A stretch of DNA of 64,000 bases. Origin: Puccinia triticina (lineage: Eukaryota > Basidiomycota > Pucciniomycetes > Pucciniales > Pucciniaceae). Positions 10,533-24,619 of the stretch are shown here, piece after piece. The notes beneath the pieces are model-generated. The model was given only the letters and a program-made list of their open reading frames with translations, was not told the DNA's origin and did no database searches. How positions within the stretch are numbered: the stretch's first letter is position 1; each line of letters opens with the position of its first letter. The translations under genes and the position numbers were made by a program. Where the stretch lies: the NCBI RefSeq assembly GCF_026914185.1, contig NC_070559.1, positions 2,480,001 through 2,544,000 of the forward strand. Reading direction: 5' to 3'.

Positions 10533-12830
10533 GAGAGTGGGTGATGGTGCCCAGTCAGGGGATTTGGGAATCCTCTTGATGGCAGGTTTGCACTGGCAAT
10601 TGAGGAGACACACTCCCTTTGATGGCCAGTACAACCCGGCCATCAAAGGGAGTCGCCCCCTAGTTGCATACTACATGTCCACCTGTGAAATATGCCAGCA
10701 ATTTCACATGAAGATCCTGTACAACATTGTCACCCTGATGTTCGCCCAAAAATCAGGGTGACATTCAAATTTCATGGCCAGGTTGTACCCGCCATCAAGA
10801 GGAGTTGATGGCGAGCACAACTTGGCCATTGATTTGGATGCAGAATCCCTTTGATGGCAGGTTCCATTGGCCATCAAAGGGAGTACACACCCTGTTTGAT
10901 GGCTGTTGAAACTCAGCCATTAAAGGGCTTTGATGGCTGAGTTGTAACAGTCATCAAACAGAGTTTTTACTTCCTTTGATGTCCGGTGCAATCCCAACTT
11001 AGCTAATTCCCTCCTTGGGGGAGCGAAGCGACCTCCGAAGGAGGGACTTACGCCCTATGTGGACCCTGCGGTCTGAGAGAATTATGACTTTTGGTGGGGA
11101 CTTTTTTAGAATTACTCTCCCTCATGAGCCTCTGCACCATTTTTGAAATTGTTTACATTTCTGGGATGGCCCAAGCTGTCCCTATCTTTCTACTATTTTT
11201 TCCCATCCTCAACACCTCTTGTTGAGCTGTAATCAGAGTTGTAACATCATGGATTCCAGATTCTGTACAGTGCAACATGTGTGATACGGGATATAGCCAA
11301 CTAGATGAAGTTGCAAAAAAAGACATTTGAATGTCATTACATATCCCTAAAAACAGGGCAATAGGTGGAAAGATTCTCCTTGATGTTCTGCATCTTTTGT
11401 TCCCCTGCAACTCAATCACATAATGTGATGTGATGAAGCTACACAGGATTGAAAAAGGCCAAGTTCCTGATTCTCTCAGGCTGCGGGGTCCACTTAGTGT
11501 ATAAGTCCCTCCTTCGGAGGGTCCCTGCGGGACGGCGTCCCCCCTCCACAAAGAGAGGGACTTAGTTAAGTTAGGGTGCAATCTGGCTATCAAAGGGAGG
11601 CTGCCTTCATTAATTGTCCGCGCTGTACCAGCCATTGCGGGTATTTCACACTGCCTTCAATTGCTGGGCTGCAGCGGCCATCAAAAGGAGTACATGCTCC
11701 CTTTTTGCTGCTACAACTCTGCTGTCAAAGGGAGTGGAAAATTCTCTTGATGGCAGGGTTGTACCCGCCATTGAGAAGACACCCTCCCTTTGACGGCCAG
11801 TAAAACCTGGCCATCAAAGGGAGTTGCCTGCTAGTTTCATCCTACAGGTCTATCCGTGACATAGGCCATCAATGTCACATTAAAATCCTGCTCAAGATTG
11901 TCACCCTGATGTTCGCCCAAACATCAGGGTGACATTCATGGCCAGGTTTTACCCGCCATCAAGAGGAGTTGATGGTGGGTACAACTTGGCCATCAGAGGT
12001 AGACTCCCTTTGATGGCCAGGTTGTACTGGCCATCAAAGGGAGTACACACCCTGTTCAATGTCTGTTACAACACGGCCATCTAAGGGCTTTGATGGCCGA
12101 GTTGTAACAGCCATCAAGTTAATTTTGAACTCCCTTCAATGTCGGGTGAAAAACATCTATTGAAGGGAGTCTGCATCCAATTTATGAGCTATACCAGCCA
12201 TTGGGGGGATCTCACACTCCCTTTGATTGATAGGCTTTATCTGCCATCAAAAGGAGTACACTATCCCTTTAATGGCTGGTGCAACTCTTCGATCAAAGGG
12301 AGTGGGGAAGTGAGAAATCCTCTTGATGGCTGGGTTGTACCAGCCATTGAGGAGACACAATCACTTTGATGGCTAGTAAAAACTGGCCATTGAAGGGAGT
12401 TTCCCACTAGCTGCATCCTACAGGTCCAACTTTGAAGTAGGCCAGAAATTTTGCAAGATCCTGTTTAACCATTTCCACCCTGAATTTTGCCCAAATTTGA
12501 GGGTGAAATTCATGTCCGAGTTGTAATTGCCATCAAGAGGAGTTGAAAATCTCATCAATGACTGGTATAAATCAGCCATCATAAGCAGTTTGCATCCAAT
12601 TAACCAGCGCTCTGTACCATCCATGAGGAGAAATTCACACTTCCTTCATTAGCTGGGTTTTAGCAGCTATTGAAGGGAGTACACACTCCCTTCAAAGGCT
12701 GGTAAAACTCTGCCATTAAAAAGAGTGCACACTCCTCTTGATGGCAGGTTTGTGTTGGCCATTGAGGAGACACTCCCTCAAATGGCCAGTACAACCCTGG
12801 CATCAAAACTCTGTCAAATGAGGTTGGTAA
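10533..12830. repeat. Higher-order repeat of palindromic 'CCTTTGATGGC' units
   Basis: Units such as CTCCCTTTGATGGCCAGG and GGCCATCAAAGGGAGT alternate in opposite orientation. A larger block recurs three times (about 10.54-10.99, 11.73-12.14 and 12.30-12.56 kb). Each block carries a second inverted motif, CACCCTGATGTTCGCCCAAA followed by CAGGGTGACATTCA. The small element at 10998-11572 has inserted between the first two blocks. Confidence 0.75.
10998..11572. mobile_element. TIR element of the 'AACTTA..TCCCTCC' family
   Basis: The left end AACTTAGCTAATTCCCTCC and the reversed right end AACTTAACTAAGTCCCTC are each followed by a GC-rich hairpin (GGAGGGAC...GTCCCTCC type). After it comes CTGAGAGAAT at the inner border, also inverted. 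Non-coding. Confidence 0.65.
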
Positions 12831-13492
12831 CAATAGTGATTCCAAGACCACACTTGTTCACGCACTTTATAACTTAAGGTACAATCCTGGATAAGTTAGC
12901 CACTACTCAGGTCTGGTGATGATTAAATGTTAAACTGTGGAGCCCAGGGGATCACGTGTTTCCAGTGGTCAGGCAATTTGAAAAATTGATGCTAATTACA
13001 TTGAAAAATGTTTGGCCTGAACAAAAATTTTGCAACACACCAGGCAGGGAAGAGATGATTATGGTATCTTCCACCTCCTCCCACTTCAGGTCTATCTGAC
13101 AGAGAAGTTGGATTGTACCACCCTGAAATGATAACCAGGAGATGCATACATCCTGAGGTCCCCTTGTGGCTTGATCAGTTGAGCCTGCCTGGTCACAGTG
13201 TCATTGACCAAGATTGGCCTGTTCTGATGGACACATGAATTTCAGGATCCTCAGCTGGAACAACCATGGAATGTGTTCCAGGTTGAGTCAGGCTGGAGTT
13301 GAGCATTGGGTGAAGTGAAGTTGTGGAATTTGCCATAGGGTTAGGATGAAGATGATATCAGCCTGAGTTGAACATAACATCACTATTGACACAAGCTTAA
13401 TTTGTGTATGTGGCACACATGTTGCATGCCTGATACCCGCTGTGGTAAGACCAATCCAAACCAAAACCCTTGAAAATAGGTTAAAATACATA

Positions 13493-14204
13493 CGGACTTA
13501 CTTCGCGCACTGCAAAAAACACTTCGCGCACTGCACAGTGCGCGGATTCCCAAACACTTCGCGCACTGCGGGTAAACTACACAACTTTTTGAAGATTTTT
13601 CTTGACAAATCAATAGACAGGCTTCTCATTGGCCTCTCTGAATTTTTTGGAAGTTTTTCAAAGCATTCTTCTATGTTTAAAAAAATCATTAAAAACCAGA
13701 GGAAATGTAGGATTTGGGCGCCTAAAAAACAAGGTTCCCATAGCCCAAAAATTCCAAATAGTTTGTTGAGTAATCTAACATGTAAGAACAGCTACTTCAA
13801 AACTTTTCAGCCACTTTGTGCAAGCATACAGGTCTGGAAAATAAGAAACTTCACCACATATGAGCACATTGCATCTAAATTATCCTCATTTTTCAGACCT
13901 GTATGCTTGCAAAAAAGTGGCTGAAAAGTTTTGAAGTAGCTGTCCTTACATGTTTCATTACTCAACAAATTATTTGAAATTTTTGGGCTATGGGAACCTT
14001 GTTTTTTAGGCGCCCAAATTCTACATTTCTTCTGGTTTTTAATGATTTTTTTAAACATAGAAGAATGATTTGAAAAACTTCCAAAAAATTCAGAGAGGCC
14101 AATGAGAAGCCTTTCTATTGATTTGTCAAGAAAAATCTTCAAAAAAGTTGCGTAGTTTACCCGCAGTGCGCGAAGTGTTTTTTGCAGTGCGCGAAGTAAG
14201 TCTG
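13493..14204. mobile_element. Fold-back hAT-like element, 712 bp, TSD AATACATA
   Basis: Two arms (13493-13836 and 13894-14204) are reverse complements apart from an extra GCGCACTGC block in the left arm; the loop is about 57 bases. Ends read CGGACTTACTTCGCGCACTG and, reversed, CAGACTTACTTCGCGCACTG. The 8-base sequence AATACATA flanks both ends (13485-13492, 14205-14212), as expected of hAT transposition. No functional coding frame. Confidence 0.88.
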
Positions 14205-14559
14205 AATACATATTACATACATTGAATTCATGTACACACCGTCAAAAAGCGTGGAAGAATTTAGTTTACAAGTTATGGGACTATTACATACAAATTACAT
14301 GAGAACTGTTTATCTTAATGTGCTTAAAAGCGCTGAACACCCTTGAAACCACATGTATACAATTTTGTTTTCACACAGTGTTTATTTTATCACAAATACA
14401 CTTAGAAATCACTCATGTCTTGGCAATCACCTGTATTAGGTCATATTTTCCCCAATAGGATCTTTCCCCCACTTTGATTTACAATCACACATATTGAATT
14501 CCTTCTCAGATGTGATTTTCCTTCCCAATTAGTCCAAGCCAAGTGATCATAACCCAAAG

Positions 14560-14940
14560 GGGAAATTGTTTTCATTACATATGTAAATCTTTCCCAACTG
14601 GTACATTTATTTCACATTACATTGAACAGCTTTCCCCATTAGTACATTTATTTCACTACATTGTAAATCACTCTCAGGCGTGATTTTTCCTATAAAAGGA
14701 GGCCTCTCTTGCCCCTTCTTGTTTTCTTTCCCCCTCATGCTTGCATTAGTGAATGAAAATTGATATCATTCAGCAGACATCACTTCAAAAATTGCCCCCA
14801 TCAAAATCCAAGTTTATTAAAGACAGAGAAACACAGAAACAAAGATCAAGGGTTTCCCCTACAAGTTAACCAAATCACAAAAAAAAAAATGCAAGGGTTC
14901 CCCCTTTCAAAAAAAACAAATCACAGAAAGCCTTCTTAAC
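14560..14940 (+). other. LTR-like promoter fragment
   Basis: A TATAAAAGGAGGCC box near 14692 with a C/T-rich tract after it resembles the block at 1.81 kb. It sits inside the 8.6-kb element. Neither a second LTR nor a primer-binding site was recognised, so this may only be a promoter-like remnant. Confidence 0.3.
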
Positions 14941-15579
14941 ACAAAATTCAAACACCACAAACTGGACCCACTATCCATCCCTGTCTAGCAGGGTTTAAAA
15001 TAGTGGGTGGATGACCCCCAGCGCGCCGCATTGAAGGCATTATGCAAAGGGGGGCCACCGAGTATCCCCCCCTCAAACTGCGCAAGTGCAACAGCGGAGA
15101 GGGTGAGGACGAACCGCACACTGGAATTACAGCGGCAGAGGACGTCCTGGCGGACACAAACCAGCAAGCTGAAGCTTATTTTATAGACAATCCAGCACTA
15201 AGGCTCTCAAGACCCACCAACTCGACTGCCACAATAATCAAGCCCTGACAACTACGCCACCGCCACGCCCCTCCGGTACCTCTGACCTGCACAGTGGTGT
15301 TTTGACTGGCTAGGCGTTGTCTAGGTTTTGGGCTGTGCATGACAACAACAACAAGAGTCCCCGCCAATAATATCCAGAAACCACCAAGCAACCCAAGCCC
15401 CATCACCAGCCTCAGGGCCAAGATTTGAACTCAAATCCACGCCACCAGCCCTTGAGCTCCGACTCAACCTTCCCCTCGACTAGAGTCTAGCAACACCTTC
15501 CGTTTGTGGCTCTTGGGCCCTGATAGGTGTCGCCTGCCCCATCCGCACCCTCAACTGCCACACCGTCTGTCAAGCACTA

Positions 15580-16015
15580 GCACAGGAAGCGATATACAAG
15601 CTGATCCAGAAAGAGGTGGGCTTTGACAAGATCTGCAAGATCCTCTTGCAGGTGTTTTGCCAGGAGCTTGAGCCGCTGATTGGTGTGTGGGTGGCAGCAA
15701 TCATCTTTGCAAACATTGAGGAGATCATGCTGTTTGGGACAACATTTGTGAGCGCACTGGACTCCTGGAGGGCAGGCCCAGACAGCCGGCGCCCAGGTTC
15801 AGGTCAACAGCAACATTGTGCTTGACTACATCCAGGGCGTGATCAAGGTATTCAGAAACTGCTGCAGAAACTCGGCTAAAGCCTCCCCATCCTCGCCAAC
15901 TTGATGCTCCAACACTCCATTGCTGACCGGCTCAATGGGCTCAAAGTCAAGGGCCTCAACCTCGAGCATTACTTTCTCCAGCCTATGCAACTGTTGATCG
16001 CCCAGGTGAGCAATC
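15580..16015 (+). pseudogene. RhoGEF (Dbl-homology) domain fragment
   Basis: Translation from 15580 gives AQEAIYKLIQKE, then VFCQELEPL and IIFANIEEIMLFGTTF. After a frame change near 15800 come NIVLDYIQGVIKVFRNCC and LNLEHYFLQPMQ. This order matches the helices of fungal Dbl-homology domains (a QEAI.ELI.TE start, an IF.NIE.IL.F.T.F middle and a .PMQR end). The expected arginine after PMQ is lost and the frame is broken, so it is a dead fragment. It ends just before the tubulin fragment on the same strand, as if both had been joined by capture or rearrangement. Domain assignment is from memory of the family. Confidence 0.6.
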
Positions 16016-16042
16016 TCCTACTCCATCCGATACCCGGCGAGG

Positions 16043-17497
<1,455 letters not shown>

Positions 17498-18689
17498 TCC
17501 CGGATCCTCCACCCCCTACCTAGCCTGGCAAACATCCTTCTCTCCACGCTAGGTAAGTCGCCTTCTTTCCTCCTTCTCTCTCTTCTCTCTCTTCATCCAA
17601 AAGTTGTAGATACTAAGAGAGATCATTCTCTCCACACTAGGTTCTTCCTCCCTTCATCTTAAATGTTAGTGACTTGGGCCCTGAATCTCACAAGACAAGT
17701 TCTCAGCACCCCCCATTTGATCCTTTCAGTGAAGAGTCCCAGTTGGACTCTTACACTATGATTTTATTTTCATCTTTCTTGCAGGAAAATTATTCCTCTG
17801 AATATGTACATAGCTTTCCTGATCAAGACTCTGTGGGCTTCCTTATACCAACAGTGGACCATATCTCCCCTGACTATTTAATAAATCTTGCAGTATAATT
17901 GAAGAAAACATTTGACATGTTAAGTCTACCTTGTTATGGTGCTCAATGCTTTGACAATTAGCATATTTCAAAGAAGATTAAGACCTTCTTTTCAGGGAAT
18001 GCAAAATATCTGCATATATTATCTGTTTATTTCCCTGCAAAAGGTGATTAAATTAGCAGTATTCCCCAATGTGAGAGGTTTTATGCTTTTAACATTGAGA
18101 ATCCCAAGTGACAAAAACAACACATTCAGATTAATTGCATGAAATTTTTGTTGAGGAGTAGAAATTGAGTTGTTTCATGCAACAACGTAACATAAGTTAT
18201 GCAGCTAAAATACAAAGCAAGCTATGAAAACAAGCTCTGGGGGGTTGCAGCGGCGCAGCCGCCTTGGACTCTAGTATTGTCTTATAAAATTGCCCCCTCA
18301 TCAAATATTGCCTCAACTTCTCACTTGACTTGAAAATCTGACTTATTAATTTAAGTTCAGGAATCTCCCAGAGTAATCATCACGCCAAACTCTTCTAAAT
18401 TATAACATTACATCAAAATTACATATTACAAGGTTTAAAATAGTAACAAGATTTACATAGTTAAATTCAGGAAGATTCCGCCACACTAAAATAAATAGTG
18501 TATCTCCTAGAGCTTAATTATAGGAGGGAAGCCCTTCAAGCACCCGTGTAAACTGTCAAATCCGTGATATTTACATTTCCCCTCCAAGCTCTGCTTACGC
18601 CTTGCGTGAGAGTTCCACACCGCCAGGGTTGCTGAAGGAAGTTACGGTCTGGCACTCTCTAGAGAGTGCCACACTTTCTCCCCTGGTGT

Positions 18690-19919
18690 AAGCTACTCTG
18701 CTCAATGAACAATCTGTGCCTGTCATCAGATTCAAAGGGAGTAGCACCCTTGATGACCATTTTGTGTTGGTCATTGAGGGGTCCTACTCCCCTCAATGAC
18801 CAAGGTGTGCTGGTCTAACAAGTTGGGCGGGTGGGTGTGGAACCACAGATTTATCTAGGGTGTTGAGTGGCTCACCCCTTTTACAGGGTATCATATTGGA
18901 GTGTGGAGATGGGGTATTGTGGCTTTGTACACCATATATTGATATATTGAACCAGTTTTGGGGTACCCTGTGGCTCACCCCAAATTACATGGGGCATGAG
19001 GTGCTTTACCCCATCTTCACAGGGGTGCACAAAAGTACACCCCAAGTGGTTTGGAGTACATTTCAGCAGTACCCCTTTTTGGTGTGCATGATGTAAATTT
19101 TTGGGGTGCATTTAGGCCTACCCTATTTTTTATGCCCCCCTGTCAGCATTAGAGTCAGTGTAGCTGACCTAAAGTCTGCCTTTATCATTTATTTCTACAT
19201 AAATCCTCTTATGAATTTTTAAGTTTAAGGTTGAACCTTTCTTTGACTTCAGATTCTTTTATCCCATCCAATTCTAACCCTAGTCTACACTGGGAAATTT
19301 TCAATATCTCCTCTCCTCCATAGAGGTTCATATTTTCAACACATGCATGCGGCACCACAGATCAGGTGAAACAGAGCACTCCAAACACATGTACATATGT
19401 GATTATGTCAGCCAACTTAATATAACTACTGTCACAGGTGCTTACTGATATTGACAGTAAGTAAACTCTTTCACTGAACCTTGCTTATCTCAGAGTGAAA
19501 TTCTGTGTCTCTTGATTGCTTCTCTTCCTTTCTCTTCTCCCAAACCCATCCAATATCAAGGTTACTCTGTTAAGCCTAGACCTACTCTAAAAGTCAGAGC
19601 AGATTAGTTTACTAATTCTGTTCCCCCCACCATTTCCTTGGTGCGGGCAGAGGTTGTTGCCCCTTTTGGTCTGGCACAGCTATCCTTACAACTTTTCCAT
19701 TGTTCAAGTTGTCTTTGAGGATCCTCACTTGTTGAGTAGATAGACCATCTCCTGATCATCTTTTATCTCTTTCTCTCTCTCTCTCTCTACTTCTGTTTGT
19801 ATTTCTTATCCCAGAAGTTCCCACCATTTTTTCTTGTGCCCTGTTGTCACTTTAGAGACACAAGCTCACACCTCCCCTGCTCCACCTTTTTTTTCTGTGT
19901 TCTGGAGCTGCTTGATTTA

Positions 19920-19951
<32 letters not shown>

Positions 19952-20884
19952 TGGCTGGCCTCCTCAGTCAAAGATCACAATGCTTGAATATTGTTTATGC
20001 CTCCCCCCCCTGCTCCATGTTGGCTAATCAGAAATAAAAACAATATACATAATAAAATCACCCAATACCCCATATACAGGATTGGATTCTTGATCCAATA
20101 GGATCAGATTGTCAATCCTATACAGATTTTCTGCCCAGCATGTATTGGGGAAACCAATCATACATTGGATTGGGATTGCATTGCCTGCTCAATGTGATCC
20201 ACAATTTTGCAATCTTATGCATTAAGCAAACAATACAATCCAATGTGTATGCACATAAAACACATGGATTGTATTGGTTGCAGAGCTGTGTCTATTCAGG
20301 GAATTTTATTTGATTGATGAATCTAAAAATAAACTGTTGTTCTTAAACACGCTGGCTGGAGATGTTTTTGGTTAGATATCATTCAATCTTCCAAATATGT
20401 TCCTTTAATGAAGACAGATCATGAAAAGATAGTTAAATTTTCAAATTATGTCAGGAAAAAACTATGTGGTACTTTGAAATCAATGTGGAAAAGGAAATCT
20501 GCATGTTGATAATTAGATGGTCCAGAAAAGTTAAACTCCAATTTGTGTGATGAACACTTGCTTTGGATACCTGGACTTTCTGGGCTGTTTTGGAACTATT
20601 AGATTAGCCTGCTGGAATTTTAAGCTGGGAAATTGGTCAACTTGTGGTAAACTTCTTCTGGTGTAAGCTGTTATGCCGCATGATTCTTTTAGGAACTCTG
20701 GCCAATTCAAGCTGCGTTGCTTTCTGGAATATTTTTGACTTAAATCCTGATACCAATCAAGACAGGAATTATTGATTGATTGTGAAGGAGGAAAGGCAAG
20801 TTTTTAGTGAGTTATGCAGATAGGAGAGGAAGCATTTGATATTGAGTTACTTTGCTCCAATATTGGCTCTATTTGGTTGAGAAA
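18690..20884. other. Gene-free stretch with short repeats and a C homopolymer
   Basis: 18.70-18.82 kb carries a few units of the 'CCCCTCAATGACC' minisatellite. 18.83-19.14 kb is rich in repeated GGGGTG/CACCCC words. 19921-19951 is a run of 31 C within a T/C-rich stretch. 20.08-20.29 kb repeats GGATTG/CAATCC words. No supported gene. Confidence 0.5.
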
Positions 20885-21682
20885 TCAGTGCTCACCTCTT
20901 AATAATTGGTCCCAGGACGGGTCTGAAAACAGTGTAGGGAATGCGGTTGGTTTTTGCCGTGGGTCTGTTGGTCTGGTGGTTGATCTCGTCGGTAATGTTG
21001 ATGAGATGATTTGTTTGCTTGGGTGCATCATTTCGTCTTCTATCAGGCCGCATCGCCAAAGCAGTTGTGCAATTGTTGTGTTCTGAAACATAGGATGATA
21101 CTTGCTGTTTTTCACCAGATGATGATTGATCATCAAACGAATAGCTAAGAAGATTGATTTGCGAAGCTGATGGATTCTTCTATCCGTCCAAATCTCTTCG
21201 AATATGGGCTTGCATTGCAATAGGATTGCAAGCTTGGATATAACTATTTCGCCGCCCGTTCCTACCGCGACCCCAGATTCAGCGACTGAAGAACGTTGGG
21301 CTTGTGCGGAAATATTTTTCTTGAGAATTTTTGGGGCTGACAGTGGTTGGTATTTTTCGAGTAAGAGGTAATCGATCATCGCAACATGGCTATTGAGTCT
21401 ATCAAAATATTCCTTATATTGCTTCCAAAGTCCAGAATTGAGAATTTCCTTTTTCGCTTGTTGCACACATTGTGCAAGGTCATTGAAATCTTTAGCCGCC
21501 TTCGTGCCGGGTACTACCTGAAGCAAAATAGACAAACAGAGAAAATTTGCATTCAGCTCATTTACTTGAAAAAACGGGGAAGAAATCTGGATGATTACGC
21601 TTTTCCAGGACCGACGGATGGGTTGTCGGCGAAACCACATTGCAAACGCTGCACAAGATGGCTGGTGCCACAAGTTGTTCAA
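20885..21682 (-). CDS. Hypothetical protein, possibly one exon of a larger gene
   Basis: A 265-codon open frame in A/T-rich DNA with ordinary protein-like composition. Its middle is predicted helical (AKDFNDLAQCVQQAKKEI, then WKQYKEYFDRLNSHVAMIDY). The C-terminal part is polar and proline/threonine rich. The frame may continue upstream through an intron around 21.7-21.85 kb. I do not recognise a family. It could be a rust-specific gene or the middle of an unrecognised transposon. Confidence 0.35.
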   Translation of the reverse strand: MNNLWHQPSCAAFAMWFRRQPIRRSWKSVIIQISSPFFQVNELNANFLCLSILLQVVPGTKAAKDFNDLAQCVQQAKKEILNSGLWKQYKEYFDRLNSHVAMIDYLLLEKYQPLSAPKILKKNISAQAQRSSVAESGVAVGTGGEIVISKLAILLQCKPIFEEIWTDRRIHQLRKSIFLAIRLMINHHLVKNSKYHPMFQNTTIAQLLWRCGLIEDEMMHPSKQIISSTLPTRSTTRPTDPRQKPTAFPTLFSDPSWDQLLRGEH

Positions 21683-22069
21683 AAAAACTGCATAGGGAGA
21701 GGAAGATTAGGCCAGCAGTAACCTGTGAAGTGATATTCATGGTGTCTCGTCCGGTAGATGTCCAGCAAGGATTAGAAGGGCAATGTGAGCTCGGCTGCCC
21801 AAGCAATATTTTTGGACATATCTTGAACAATGGAAAGATGTCCATGTGTACAGGTCTGCAAACGAGTTACATGTTGACAAATATGACACCCAGTATGCAT
21901 GTACTGACTGCGCCACCTTCTTTCAGGCCGTGATAGCTTTCGCCCGCTTCGTTTCAGCATGCCATGGAGCTCAGTTTTGCAATTGCTGTTTCATGAGTCT
22001 CAACTTCCTAATTAGGCGAATCAAGAATGCAATAAAATTCATATTTGGAACCCCCTTGAAAATTTGAGG

Positions 22070-23829
22070 ATTACCCAATTATGTTTTTTTTTCCATCCCA
22101 TGTTCCTCATGCAGAGCTATACAACCCCTGCAGTGCTTTCTCCAAACAAGATGAACCTATCTAGATTCTACAAAATATAAAATAGATCTTAAATCCTTTC
22201 TTTTTTTAAAAACAGGTTGATATAGGTTGATATGCATCACAAACACCAGTTCTCCTATATCTGTGTAAGGCGGTTTGGTTGAGGCTCTCCAGTTAACTTG
22301 GAAAAATGTGAGCTACGGTGTTCATAAGAAAGATACAGCCTGATAAAACTGGTTGCATGCTCCTGTATGCATGCCAGGTGAAGGACCTGCCACATATACA
22401 GAACAAGCTGTCTGTATCATGACATACAATGCAAACTTGCAACCCTTCAGATAAACAATGGATGGATGAATCCCTGTCATGGTATGAGAGCCTCCCAGAA
22501 GTGATCTATAGCCTCAAAGCTATACTTCCCTGAAGAAATCTACAATATATTCTGGGTCTATATAAAAAACTGCAAGGGCCCCAGATATGTATGAACTATG
22601 ACAGGAAGTCACTCACTGGTTTGAATTCAGAGGTCTCTTCACAACTGTTTACACAAAATTAAAATATATTCCTGTCAATTTTGTCACATGTGTGATACAG
22701 CACCACAAAAAAGCTGAGGGGAATAGGTGGCAGGTAACATGAAACCATTTCCATCCTCTCCACCAACCCTACACCTAAGAAAAAGTTGCAGAACCCCCTG
22801 ATAATATATGTCATATGACAAATGGGCCATTTTTATTCATGGGGAGTATAGTTAAAGTACAACTAGACTTTCAAACATTTTACTACCTGAAGGCTGAAGT
22901 GACACCTATTCACACAAATTCTTTCATAGTGCAGGGTGCAGCAATTATTATGTAAAATGCAGGACCATGCAAGGCACTGCTTCAAGCTTAAAATTAGTCA
23001 CTTTTTAGAAAATTATTTTCCAAGCATTTATCAGACAGAGGTTTTTCAACAATTCTCATAATCTAGAACCAAAAGAGTATAGAAATTATCAGGAAAAAAA
23101 ATTCCAAGAGCTCTTTTGGCAACCAAACTTCAAATTGTTGCTGAATTGTGTTTGAACAAGTCATATGTACTGTGTTGGGTTTAGTCAGCATAGTAAATGA
23201 GCTTAAAGTTGGCTTTGGGATCAACCAATATGAATTCAAATCTGTGTGTCTAGTTTTTTTTTTCGGTAGTGGAGGACTTCTGGTTGACTTGAAATAAATC
23301 TGGAATTCCAGGTCTCACAGGGGAATCTGGAATCTGGAACTCTGGATCACTTTGTGGAGCTTTGGGGACTGAGATTTCCTTGTGAAATCTGAGCTCTGTT
23401 AGCTCACACCATGGGAGTTTCCTCAACACTTGTGTGCAAGTGCCATCTCTGAACTCAGTCATAGATTTGGTTGGATCTCAGTTAGATGCTGGTTAAAAGG
23501 CAATTTCATGTCTGTCACAAAGTAAGTTTATAAGAACTGGAATCATACCAAATGTGTTGTGCAATGTCTGTGTAAAATGTGTGCCATACCTATGCTGAAA
23601 CCAGGCCAATTTAATGATAAGGTTTACTTGATCCTCAAGCTTGACCAAAGCTCCTCATATTTCAATTATCATGGTTTTTGACCTCTTTGGAAACCCATAC
23701 CCAGTAGGTTTCTCTGAGATGGTTTTTGTATTTATTTTCAGGGAACACACCAAAAAGCTGCCAGTTCTTTTTAAGTTGTTTCTATTACACATGGTTAGAA
23801 CTTTGGATGGAGTGTAGTGAAACTGTGGG
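22070..23829. other. Gene-free A/T-rich interval
   Basis: No long frame, repeat family or RNA gene is recognised. One stretch near 22.26-22.30 kb resembles the sequence at 1560-1590 (GGCGG(T/C)TTGG followed by GGCTCTCC), hinting at shared old repeats. Confidence 0.45.
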
Positions 23830-24530
23830 ATGTAGAGCTGGTCCCTACTACCCATTGGCGGGTACACGGGTGGGTACCTGTGGAAGTGCGCAGGCATCCG
23901 CCGGGTGCAGGTGCAGGTGTCCAGTCTGGGTCCAAATTCAGGCAGGTACCCACACACAAATTGCCATTCTGCACAGCTCTGCTTACCCCTAGTGCCCATT
24001 GGCAAGTACTAGGTACCTGTGGGCGGGTACCCATGGAACCTGAAGTACGCAGGTAACTGCCAGCAGGTGCCGGGTACGGGTGCGAGTGTCCATTCTGGGT
24101 CAAAATTCAGGCAGGCAATGGTGGGTATTTACGTTACGTTACGTTGTTCACGTAATTTGGGTAACATAACTACCCTTGTGACCCGCAGCTGCCTGTTACG
24201 TTATTTGTAATGAGGTCTTTGCAGGCCTTGTGCGTAACATAATGGGCTCTTTTTTTAGGTTTTTACTGCGCGTTATCCACCAGATAGCGCGGAACGGGCC
24301 CAAATTGGCCACTATCAGGTGTTATCTGGCGCTCCGCAGGCGCCAGTAACGTAACAAACATCAATATTTTTCTGTCATGTTGCAGCGGTGCCGTTACAAG
24401 TAACAGTAACAATAAAGGCTGAAAAATCCTTATTTTACCGTTATTGGCAACGTAACTACCCACTGTTGAGGCAGGTACCCACACCCGCCGCAGGTACCCA
24501 GGTGCAAAGTGTCAGCTCTAGTGGGAGGTC
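23830..24530 (+). repeat. GGTACC-rich repeat element, copy A, split by a MITE
   Basis: Repeated GGGTACC(T/C), GGTGCAGGTG and GTGTCCATTCTGGGTC words form two imperfect half-units. The inverted copy at 26103-26395 lacks the insertion at 24116-24468, so copy A was interrupted after the family was established. Confidence 0.7.
24116..24468 (+). mobile_element. MITE 'GGGTAGTTACGTT', 353 bp, TSD AGGCAGG
   Basis: Ends CAATGGTGGGTAT and, reversed, CAACAGTGGGTAGTTACGTT. AGGCAGG flanks it at 24109-24115 and 24469-24475. The interior carries many GTAACGTTA-type words and a GC-rich core (GCGCCTGCGGAGCGCC type). A second copy in reverse orientation lies at 55820-56184. Confidence 0.9.
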
Positions 24531-24619
24531 TGGTTTTGCTCTGGTAATACAGTTTGACTTTGGCGCTGTGGGGCCAACTGTCACAAAACCATGAAACCTG
24601 TGCGGGTTTCTGTGACACA

